Positions 15,364 to 21,457 of a DNA stretch of 21,457 nt are shown one piece after another. This DNA comes from Salinactinospora qingdaonensis (GTDB lineage Bacteria > Actinomycetota > Actinomycetes > Streptosporangiales > Streptosporangiaceae): the NCBI RefSeq assembly GCF_039539445.1, contig NZ_BAABDD010000050.1, forward strand, positions 1-21,457, read 5' to 3'. A program made the translations under genes and the position numbers. The first letter of the stretch is position 1. Every line of letters begins with the position of its first letter. The notes under the pieces are model-generated. The model did no database searches. It had not been told where the DNA came from and saw only the letters and a list, made by a program, of their open reading frames with translations.

Positions 15364-15414
15364 GTGGTGGACCGTCGCCGCGCCACCGCGCCGGTTACAC
15401 GCGGCGACGTAGGG

Positions 15415-16359
15415 CTACTTGCGCTTTTCGATCTCCTCGGTGAGCTGCGGGGTGACCTTGTGCAGGTCACCGATCACCGCGAAGTCGGAGATCTCCAGCA
15501 GCGGAGCCTCGGGGTCCTTGTTGACCGCGACGATGTTCTTCGACGTCTGCATCCCGGCCCGGTGCTGGATCGCGCCGGAGATCCCGAGCGCGATGTAGAG
15601 GTTGGGCGACACCGTCTTGCCGGTCTGGCCCACCTGGAACTGGTTGGGGTACCAGCCGGAGTCCACGGCCGCGCGGGAGGCGCCCACCGCCGCGCCCAGC
15701 GAATCGGCCAGCGACTCCACCACGGAGAAGTCGTCGCTGCCGACACCACGTCCACCCGAGACCACGATGGCGGCCTCCGTCAACTCGGGGCGGTCGCTTT
15801 GCTCCTGCTGGACACGCTCGACGACCTTGGCGCTCTTAGCGGCGTCGGACATCTCAACCGACACCTCCTCGATGGCGGCAGCCCCCTCGGCGGGCTCGGC
15901 CGGGATCGCGTTGGGACGCACCGCGATCACCGGCGTTCCCGTGCGCACCTTGGAGTGGGTGATGGTCGCGCCGCCGAAGATGGAGTGCTCGGCCACCAGC
16001 TCGGCGGTGACGTCAACCACGTCGGTGAGCACACCGGAGCCGAGCTTGACGGCGGTACGGCCGGCCACCTCCTTGCCTTCGGTGGTCGCCGAGACCAGCA
16101 CCGCCGCCGCCGAGGTCTGCTCGACCAGCTTGGCCAGCAGCTCGGCTTTGGGGGCCACAACGTAGTCGTTCAGCTCGGCCGGAGCCGTGTACACCTTCTC
16201 GGCACCGTACTCGGCCAGGCTCGCCTTGGCACCGTCGGAACCGTCACCCACCCACACCGCGGCGGGCTCACCGATGCGGCGCGCGGCGGTGAGCAGCTCG
16301 GCGGTGACCTTCTTGACCTCTCCGTCGACGTGGTCGACGAGGACGAGGACCTCAGCCAT
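15415..16359 (-). CDS. etfA: Electron transfer flavoprotein subunit alpha
   Basis: EtfA (314 aa) binds FAD and, with EtfB, carries electrons from acyl-CoA and other dehydrogenases to ETF-quinone oxidoreductase and the respiratory chain. The N-terminal alpha/beta domain (MAEVLVLVDHVDGEVKK) is followed by the C-terminal FAD domain with SGGRGVG (201-207), the GQTGKTVSPNLYIALGISG region (244-262), IQHRAGM and VAVNKDPEAPLLEISDF. The length is normal. The ATG at 16359 is fixed by this conserved N-terminus; a longer in-frame extension is Arg/Pro/Ser-rich and not coding. It follows etfB after 37 bp and ends before a strong terminator, so etfB-etfA is a simple two-gene operon. No ETF-quinone oxidoreductase gene is in the window. 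Confidence 0.96.
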   Translation of the reverse strand: MAEVLVLVDHVDGEVKKVTAELLTAARRIGEPAAVWVGDGSDGAKASLAEYGAEKVYTAPAELNDYVVAPKAELLAKLVEQTSAAAVLVSATTEGKEVAGRTAVKLGSGVLTDVVDVTAELVAEHSIFGGATITHSKVRTGTPVIAVRPNAIPAEPAEGAAAIEEVSVEMSDAAKSAKVVERVQQEQSDRPELTEAAIVVSGGRGVGSDDFSVVESLADSLGAAVGASRAAVDSGWYPNQFQVGQTGKTVSPNLYIALGISGAIQHRAGMQTSKNIVAVNKDPEAPLLEISDFAVIGDLHKVTPQLTEEIEKRK

Positions 16360-16396
16360 GTCTTTCAATCCCTCTTTCGTCTTCGCCGGACCCGAC

Positions 16397-17176
16397 TTAG
16401 ATGAACTTCTTCTCGGCGAGGAAGGCGGCCAGCTTCTGCCCGCCGTCGCCCTCGTCCTTGACGATCGTGCCCGCGGCACGCGGCGGGGCCGCGGCGAAGT
16501 CAACGGTCTCGGTCGTGGCGTTGGCCAGGCCAACCCGGTCGGCCTCGATCCCGGCGGCGGCGAGGTCGAGCTTTTCGACCGGCTTCTTCTTGGCCGCCAT
16601 GATCAGCTTGAACGACGGGTAACGGGGGTCGTTGATCTTCTCGACCACGGAGACGATCGCCGGAAGCTGAGCCGCGACGACGTCATAGCCGTAGTCGGTG
16701 GCGCGTTGGATCGTGATATCGCTCCCGTCGACGTCGACCTTGCTGGCCAGCGTCAACTGGGGCAGTTCCAGGTACTCAGCGAGCGCGGCGCCGACGACAC
16801 CGGTACGCGCGTCAGTGGACTCCGACCCCAGCACCACGAGATCGAACTCGATCGTGCGCAGCACCTGGGCCAAAGCGTAGGCCGTCTGCAAGGCGTCAGA
16901 GCCGTGCAGGGCCGCATCGTTGAGGTGGATCGCCTTGTCGGGCCCCATGGACAGCGCTTTGCGGATGGACTCCGACGCCTGGTCGGGACCCACCGAAAGG
17001 ACGGTCACCTCACCGCCGTGCTTCTCTTTGAGTTGCAGGGCCTCTTCAATCGCGTACTCGTCGAGCTCGTTGATGACTCCGTCCGAGCTCGCCCGGTCGA
17101 GCGTGTTGTCAGCCGGGCTCAACGTGCGCTCGGTCGCCGTATCGGGGACCTGCTTGACCAAAACGACAATATTCAT
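16397..17176 (-). CDS. etfB: Electron transfer flavoprotein subunit beta
   Basis: EtfB (259 aa) is the AMP-binding partner of EtfA. Family marks are MNIVVLVKQVPDT at the N-terminus, INELDEYAIEEALQLKE (43-59), VTVLSVGPDQASESIRKAL, LVVLGSESTDARTGVVGAAL and the C-terminal IMAAKKKPVEKL, the segment that precedes the recognition-loop end in this family. The ATG at 17176 is chosen for the conserved MNIVVLVKQ start; GGGAGGT lies somewhat far upstream (about 11 bases). It is the first gene of the etfBA operon, with a candidate promoter about 170 bp upstream. The upstream neighbour on the same strand is the Ser/Thr kinase, separated by 296 bp without a gene. Confidence 0.96.
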   Translation of the reverse strand: MNIVVLVKQVPDTATERTLSPADNTLDRASSDGVINELDEYAIEEALQLKEKHGGEVTVLSVGPDQASESIRKALSMGPDKAIHLNDAALHGSDALQTAYALAQVLRTIEFDLVVLGSESTDARTGVVGAALAEYLELPQLTLASKVDVDGSDITIQRATDYGYDVVAAQLPAIVSVVEKINDPRYPSFKLIMAAKKKPVEKLDLAAAGIEADRVGLANATTETVDFAAAPPRAAGTIVKDEGDGGQKLAAFLAEKKFI

Positions 17177-17344
17177 GGCCGGTGGCCGACCTCCCTGCAC
17201 TCTTTGGCGTCGCCTGCTCAGGCGGCGCAGACACGCTCACATTCGTGGAACTAAGGTTGTCAAATGTGAAAACGCCATCTGAAAGCGGGTTAGGCGCTCC
17301 TGTCTCGCCCCTCCCGCGTGATGTACTGTTCCAGCCCACCCTCG

Positions 17345-17372
17345 ATGTTACTGATTAGTAGCAAGAGGGCAA
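17345..17372 (-). promoter_or_regulatory. Candidate vegetative-type promoter for etfBA
   Basis: On the minus strand TTGCCC (17372-17367) and TAACAT (17350-17345) are separated by 16 bases, a fair match to TTGnnn and TAnnnT promoter elements. The leader to etfB would be about 165 bases. A separate TTGACA occurs at 17264-17259 but lacks a good -10 partner. Confidence 0.4.
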
Positions 17373-17472
17373 ACACGGGAGGGGTAAAGTCCGGCCCCCA
17401 CCTGCGAAGACCAGTGGTTGCACGGACGCGCCGGCGCCCACCGGCGGCCCGCCCTGCCTCACACGAGGCCGC

Positions 17473-19413
17473 TTACGAGGCGAACCACGAAGAGGGACCG
17501 GCGATCGGGTCCCAAGCGGGGGACGCCTGCACGCCGAACACGATCAAAAAGAGCGCGAGCAGGCAGATCGCGACGATCGAGCCCCAGTAGACGTAAGGGT
17601 TGCGGATGCCGATGTTCTCAGTGAGCCACGTCGCCTGACGCCGCGTGCCCTGACCGTTGGGGCCCAGGAAGCTCAACAACACCACGACCGCCATAGCGTA
17701 GGCGCCCACGTTGTTGGGCTCGGACTTGCCGAGAGCGAAGCCGATGATGAGCCCCACAATGATGCCGCCCAGCAGGTAGCCCAAGCCGTACAGCAACGTC
17801 CGTCCCGTGTTGCGAACCAGCGCCCACGGCATACTCAACACGACGACCATGCTGTCGGAGCTGCGCGGCCCCCGCGTCTGCAACCGGCGGGCCTGCTCGA
17901 TCTTGACCGTGTCGAGCGCCCCCAGGATGCTCGCCGCGAGCACCCCCACCACCGCGCCGACCGTGGGGACCATGAGCGTCAACCCGCACACGACCAACAG
18001 CAGCGGCAGCAGGATCAACGACGGCAGCCGGCGAGGCTCGGCATCCTCATAGGGGTCGTCGTCGGAGCCGAGATAGTCGCTGAGGCGATCCTCGCCGCGC
18101 CGGCCGCCCCAGCGGCCGAACAGGCCACCGCGGCGTTGCTCGTGCTCGTCGTCGTAGTCGTCGGCAGGGAACGTGGACGTGTGGTCGGGCCGGCGACGCT
18201 GGTCATAGTCGACGGGGGGCAGTACGTCGCGGAACTCCTCAGGCCGCAACGTCGAGTTGAAGTACTGCGTCTGGGGGGCGACGTCGTGGTGGTGAGCGGG
18301 CTCATCAGACGGAAGCAGGCCGGTGCGCTGGGCATCCTCGGGAGCGACCATGGTCTGGTCGGCCCCCGACCCGGCGACCAGCGTGTGCTCGGGGTCGTAA
18401 ACGTGGGTGGCGTCACCCTGGGGGGACTCGTCGCGCTGCTCACTGCCACCGGCGGCGCCCATCCCGTGGGCCACGGTGCCCACCTCGTCGGCGACAGGGG
18501 CCGCGGACTCGCTCTCCTCAGGACGCGACACCTGCACCGTGTGCTTACCGGTCACCCCACTGGCCTGGTACTCCTCCCCCGCCCACGGCAGGTCGAGGTT
18601 GAGCCGGCCGGCCTGGGCGACGAGCCCGGCAGCCGTAGGACGGGCGGCCATGTCGCGCGAGACCGCGGCCTGGACGAGCGGCTGTAGATCCCGCGGCATG
18701 CCCTCCATGCTGATCTCGCCGTTGAGAATGCGGTAGAAGATGACCTCGAACGCACCCGCTCCGTAGGGCGGGTTGCCGGTCGCGGCGAAGGTGACCGTGG
18801 CGCCCCACGCGTGGACGTCAGTCGCGGGACTGAGATCGGTACCCTCGATGACCTCGGGGGAAAGGTAGCTGGGGGTGCCGACGAAGGTACCGGTCTGGGT
18901 GAGTTTGGCGCCGTCGACGGCGTGAGCGATACCGAAATCGATGACGATGGGCTCGCCGTTGGAGATGATGACGTTGCCCGGCTTGAGATCGCGGTGGATG
19001 ACACCGGCGGCGTGGATGTCTTTCAACGCCTGAGCGAGACCGCCGACGAAACGGGTAAGGGCGCGCCCGCGCAGCGGTCCGTGATCGGTGACCGTGGCGT
19101 CCAGGGTGGGACCGGGAACGTACTCGGTGACGACCCACGGCCGACTCGCGTTGGTATCGGCGTCGATGACCTCGGCGACGTTGTCGCTGTGCACCCGGCG
19201 CATGGTCTCGACCTCGCGGGCCAGCCGGGCGCGGGCGGTGTCGTCACCGGCGACCTCGGGACGCAGGACCTTGATGGCGACGAGACGATCCTGAGGGTCC
19301 GCCGCTTGGTATACAACGCCCATACCGCCCTGACCGATACGCCGGCGGATCGTGTACGGACCGATGCGCTCCGGCAGCCCCTCGTCGTCGGGGAAACCTG
19401 CCGTCATTGCCAT
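17473..19413 (-). CDS. Eukaryotic-type serine/threonine protein kinase with C-terminal membrane domain
   Basis: A 646-aa membrane kinase. Residues 20-275 are a complete Hanks-type kinase domain: glycine loop GQGGMGVVYQA (27-37), ATP lysine Lys48 (VAIKVL), catalytic loop HRDLKPGN (140-147), DFG (159-161), activation segment with TQTGTFVGTPSYLSPE. Residues 280-460 form an acidic, low-complexity linker with several Asp/Glu-x-Thr-x-Val sites. Residues 464-630 contain four or five hydrophobic segments, ending in a short aromatic tail. No PASTA or other extracellular sensor repeats are present, so this is not a PknB orthologue; the kinase faces the cytoplasm and the signal may be sensed within the membrane. 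The ATG at 19413 follows GGGGATGAG; an ATG two codons later is possible. It is a single gene upstream of etfBA, and nothing links them directly. Confidence 0.92.
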   Translation of the reverse strand: MAMTAGFPDDEGLPERIGPYTIRRRIGQGGMGVVYQAADPQDRLVAIKVLRPEVAGDDTARARLAREVETMRRVHSDNVAEVIDADTNASRPWVVTEYVPGPTLDATVTDHGPLRGRALTRFVGGLAQALKDIHAAGVIHRDLKPGNVIISNGEPIVIDFGIAHAVDGAKLTQTGTFVGTPSYLSPEVIEGTDLSPATDVHAWGATVTFAATGNPPYGAGAFEVIFYRILNGEISMEGMPRDLQPLVQAAVSRDMAARPTAAGLVAQAGRLNLDLPWAGEEYQASGVTGKHTVQVSRPEESESAAPVADEVGTVAHGMGAAGGSEQRDESPQGDATHVYDPEHTLVAGSGADQTMVAPEDAQRTGLLPSDEPAHHHDVAPQTQYFNSTLRPEEFRDVLPPVDYDQRRRPDHTSTFPADDYDDEHEQRRGGLFGRWGGRRGEDRLSDYLGSDDDPYEDAEPRRLPSLILLPLLLVVCGLTLMVPTVGAVVGVLAASILGALDTVKIEQARRLQTRGPRSSDSMVVVLSMPWALVRNTGRTLLYGLGYLLGGIIVGLIIGFALGKSEPNNVGAYAMAVVVLLSFLGPNGQGTRRQATWLTENIGIRNPYVYWGSIVAICLLALFLIVFGVQASPAWDPIAGPSSWFAS

Positions 19414-19934
19414 TGCGAACTCATCCCCTCAAACCCCGCGTACCACCGCGCCTAGCTTATCGACCGGCAGCGGCGCAGACGATGCGGCGACTGCGGCCGG
19501 TCGCGCCACGCGCCCCCACCCGTCACCACCGGCCGGCGACGCTCGACGCCCACTATTCGGAAGCGGCGATGCGCGTTACGGGACCACACGAGCATTGAAA
19601 TCATTGAGTTAGCCGGAAAGCCACGCCGCCGCGCCGGCCCGACACCAGAGCATGCCACGCACCGGCCTCAGCCTCCGCGCTCCCAGCGCGATCCGGACGA
19701 TCATCACGAGTATGACGGAAAACTTACCGGACCGGTTCCGCCCGACATATCGCGGCGGCGCCGCCCTGATGCCGTTTTCGAGTGACCAGAACTGGAACAA
19801 GGGTGGTGTTACCAGCTCAACGCGGCGCGAGCGGCAGCGGAAACCACAGTGAAAAACCAGGGACACCCCCGAAGAGCACTCCGGGGCCGGTCGGGAGTTC
19901 TCCCGAGAAGGCAGGAGACGGGTGTGGCTGGACA

Positions 19935-20010
19935 CTCGCCACGAGAGCAGGAAACGCCACCCACCTTGCTCTCCTTGACCCAAACGCGCGGGGGGCGCTC
20001 GCCACGAGAG
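19935..20010. repeat. 13-bp direct repeat, 63-bp period
   Basis: CTCGCCACGAGAG occurs at 19935-19947 and 19998-20010. A weaker relative (CTCGACAGG) begins at 20059, about one period further. The repeat itself contains CTCG/CGAG arms around CCA. Confidence 0.6.
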
Positions 20011-20262
20011 AGGCCATGAGAGAGGGGGCGACCGTCGACGCCGACCGTGGCGGGGACGCTCGACAGGGGCACCGGCCGCTCGGACGGGGGCTGCGACCTC
20101 ACCGCCGCCCCCACACCTCGGCTCATCCCACGGTGCGGTTGACGACCCATCCACCGCAGCGAGTGGGCTGTGCCCAGCACCTCTCCACCCATCACGCCCC
20201 GCAAGAGCACGAGCGTCTCGTTACAGCTTCCCGTGTCGGGGCGCCTCGCGGGTAGCACCGGT

Positions 20263-20369
20263 CTGCCGGGCCGACCGGCCACTCAACCGCACGAGCCTCT
20301 CATGGCGGCTGCCGGGACCGTGCGCTTCGCGACGGCGCCAACCTGCCGGGCCGACCGGCCACTCAACCG
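20263..20369. repeat. 27-bp perfect direct repeat, 80-bp period, with degenerate third copy
   Basis: The 27-bp sequence at 20263-20289, beginning CTGCCGGGCCGACCGGCCAC, is repeated exactly at 20343-20369. A diverged copy at 20430-20456 overlaps the 3' end of the deacylase gene. The 12-base core GCCGGGCCGACC appears again at 21179-21190, upstream of the same gene. Confidence 0.8.
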
Positions 20370-20445
20370 GCGGAGCACCACCGCCTCATGGCAGCTCCCC
20401 ATAGCCGCACGCCTCACAGCGACGCCAGGCTTGCCCAGCCGAGGC

Positions 20446-20991
20446 TCACTCGACCGGCTGAGCCAAGTCCTTGACGACCTCGGCGTTGGGCAGCTCGGCG
20501 AGGACCGCGCCGGGAACGGCGAGCTTGGAGCGGCGTAGCCCGCTTCCGATCAGCACGTAAGGCTGGTCGATCACGGCGGCGTCGACCAGCAGCGGCCAGT
20601 CCGCCGGCAGCCCCACCGGCGTGATACCGCCGTACTCCATGCCGGTCACCTCGACCGCCTCCTGCTGCGGCGCGAAGGACGCCTTGCGCGCGCCCAACCG
20701 CTTGCGGACGGTGCCGTTGACGTCGGCGCGCGTGGTCGCCAAGACGACGCAGGCGGCCATGGTCGTGGTGCCGCCGCGTTTGCCCGATATCACCACACAG
20801 TTCGCCGAAGCCTCCATCGGAACAGCGTAGGCGGCGGCACAGTTGGCGGTGTCGGCCAACTCGGGGTCGATCTCAGCCACGAAGAGCTTGTCGACCGGGG
20901 TGGGGCCGGGCCACGCGGCGAGCGCCGCCGCGACAGGCGGGGCCACGAGGTCGGTGCGTTGGGACACGGGATGCGTGACGAGCTTCCACAT
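20446..20991 (-). CDS. YbaK/EbsC-family aminoacyl-tRNA deacylase
   Basis: A 181-aa protein of the YbaK/ProX trans-editing family, which hydrolyses mischarged tRNAs such as Cys-tRNA(Pro) or Ala-tRNA(Pro). Visible family segments are NCVVISGKRGGTTTMAACVV (64-83), TRADVNGTVRKRLGARKASF (87-106) with a candidate functional lysine at 103, MEYGGITPVGLP (118-129), and a C-terminal helix-strand-helix. The length is typical of the single-domain members. The ATG at 20991 is well supported by GGGAGGTGA at ideal spacing. Substrate specificity cannot be read from the sequence. It stands alone, with repeat-rich DNA on both sides, and the last codons overlap the diverged third copy of the 27-bp repeat. Confidence 0.88.
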   Translation of the reverse strand: MWKLVTHPVSQRTDLVAPPVAAALAAWPGPTPVDKLFVAEIDPELADTANCAAAYAVPMEASANCVVISGKRGGTTTMAACVVLATTRADVNGTVRKRLGARKASFAPQQEAVEVTGMEYGGITPVGLPADWPLLVDAAVIDQPYVLIGSGLRRSKLAVPGAVLAELPNAEVVKDLAQPVE

Positions 20992-21252
20992 ATGTGTTCA
21001 CCTCCCGCCGGAACGGGCGTTACGGGGTGGCGCGCTGATCGCGCACGAGGGGAAGGAAGGGACGCCGGTCCACTGTGGCGCACCGGCGCCGACAGCCGGC
21101 GCGCAACCGGCCAGCACCAGTGGCCGTCAACCGGCGCGACGACGGTTAGTCAGCATAGCGCCCTGTGACCGCCACAGCGCCGGGCCGACCGAAGCCGGCG
21201 CCACCGCGGGTGCGCGCGCAGCCCACAGTCCCTAGAACGGACCGACTCCAGC
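20992..21252. other. GC-rich region upstream of the deacylase gene
   Basis: No gene is supported. Short inverted repeats include CTGTG/CACAG at 21163-21177, and a TATGCT hexamer on the minus strand (21157-21152) could be the -10 of the deacylase promoter. The core GCCGGGCCGACC of the downstream repeat recurs at 21179. Confidence 0.4.
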
Positions 21253-21341
21253 ACCCCATCCCTGCGTGCGCGGGGAGCACGCCAGCTACGACCTATATGT
21301 GATGTATGCGCAAGGACCGTCCCCGCGTGAGGGGACCTGTG
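21253..21341 (-). CRISPR. Putative relic of a type I-E CRISPR array: two degenerate repeats, one 33-bp spacer
   Basis: Positions 21253-21280 end in ATCCCTGCGTGCGCGGGGAG plus CAC, which differs at only a few positions from the 28-bp actinobacterial type I-E repeat as I know it (minus-strand form GTGCTCCCCGCGCACGCGGG, then GATGGTCC). A second, more damaged copy begins at 21314 with GGACCGTCCCCGCGTG and has lost about two bases of the stem, although GTCCCC/GGGGAC still pairs. The distance between copies is exactly 61, i.e. a 28-bp repeat plus 33-bp spacer (21281-21313), the usual I-E period. No third repeat is seen at the next expected position (21375) and no cas gene is in the window. Confidence 0.5.
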
Positions 21342-21457
21342 GTATGGCGGGGATTTGGTTTGAGCAGGCCAGAGTCGGTTTTCCGTCGCTCGTGCCTCGA
21401 TCGCTTCGCGATCTCGGCAGCCAGGGGTGGGCTGTGGCTGGGGTGGGGCTCTAGCCT
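21342..21457. other. Unassigned right edge
   Basis: No gene is supported. The stretch is locally more T-rich than its surroundings and contains a perfect GATCGC/GCGATC hairpin with a TTC loop (21399-21413). If the CRISPR relic is real and transcribed leftwards, this is where a leader would lie. Confidence 0.4.

Larger units (their letters stand above)
14969..15414. other. Intergenic region between cysteine desulfurase and etfA
   Basis: No convincing gene in 446 bp. It holds the terminator hairpin of the etf operon (15331-15363), a second inverted repeat (15238-15273) and presumably the promoter of the desulfurase gene. A TATCCT hexamer at 14981-14976 on the minus strand could be its -10, which would imply a very short leader. 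Confidence 0.5.
19414..20445. other. 1-kb repeat-rich region without a convincing gene
   Basis: Open frames on both strands here lack ribosome binding sites, conserved motifs or sensible composition. The part next to the kinase (19414-19600) probably carries its promoter. Positions 19640-19860 are relatively AT-rich. A perfect 7-bp hairpin TCGGGAG/CTCCCGA lies at 19891-19906, a 13-bp direct repeat at 19935 and 19998, and a 27-bp direct repeat at 20263 and 20343 that continues in degenerate form into the end of the deacylase gene. It may be decayed or repeat-expanded DNA. Confidence 0.6.

Noticed and set aside
17381..17420. String GGGGTAAAGTCCGGCC resembling the AAAGTCCGG signature of RNase P RNA
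   Set aside because: The gap between the flanking genes is only 296 bp, too short for rnpB at about 400 nt, and none of the other conserved helices is recognisable.
19712..19852. Plus-strand frame of about 46 codons beginning MTENLPDRFRP
   Set aside because: No Shine-Dalgarno sequence, no recognised family and too short to judge by composition; left unannotated.
19609..20282. Two minus-strand frames of 157 and 181 codons in the kinase-deacylase gap
   Set aside because: They overlap each other in different frames, lack ribosome binding sites, show no motif, and run through repeat DNA.
21192..21223. Possible third CRISPR repeat one period to the left
   Set aside because: The GC-rich match is gapped, out of register by about four bases, and not better than expected for local composition.

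Overview
The window is high-GC DNA with actinobacterial codon use, GTG starts and purine-rich ribosome binding sites. It carries a recognisable actinobacterial core block: cysteine desulfurase, mnmA, a DedA-like gene, a short methionine synthase-like gene, ligA, a GGDEF/EAL gene, gatC and gatA. Gene content and order resemble the ligA/gatCA neighbourhood of Streptomyces and relatives. The proteins and the type I-E-like repeat look most like a Streptosporangiales/Nocardiopsaceae-type actinomycete, but that placement is an inference.

Layout. Positions 1-127 look like one end of an IS21-type insertion sequence. Positions 178-1857 hold four short, tightly coupled minus-strand genes: a degenerate anti-sigma-type ATPase fold and three orphan proteins. 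They diverge from a GntR/UTRA regulator at 1977-2726, and the shared promoter region carries a large dyad that is probably the regulator's operator. Two strong hairpins (2732-2889) separate this accessory cassette from gatA. From 3009 to 12511 runs the minus-strand core block gatA, gatC, GGDEF-EAL, ligA, MetE-like, DedA-like and mnmA. A plus-strand DUF695-like gene (12638-13798) then meets a cysteine desulfurase gene tail to tail, with no base between the stop codons. Next come etfA and etfB (electron transfer flavoprotein), an eukaryotic-type Ser/Thr kinase with a multi-spanning C-terminus, about 1 kb of repeat-rich DNA without a convincing gene, and a YbaK-type aminoacyl-tRNA deacylase. The right edge holds what looks like a two-repeat relic of a type I-E CRISPR array with one 33-bp spacer and no cas genes in view.

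Functional themes. The cysteine desulfurase and MnmA form a natural pair for tRNA 2-thiouridine synthesis. GatCA is two thirds of the Glu/Asp-tRNA amidotransferase, with no gatB next to it. YbaK-type editing is a third link to translation fidelity. LigA seals DNA nicks, EtfBA carries electrons from dehydrogenases to the quinone pool, and the GGDEF-EAL protein and the kinase are membrane-linked signalling proteins.

The most unusual parts are the left-hand regulator/degenerate-ATPase cassette with its dyad operator, the CRISPR relic, and the repeat tract that runs into the 3' end of the ybaK-like gene.
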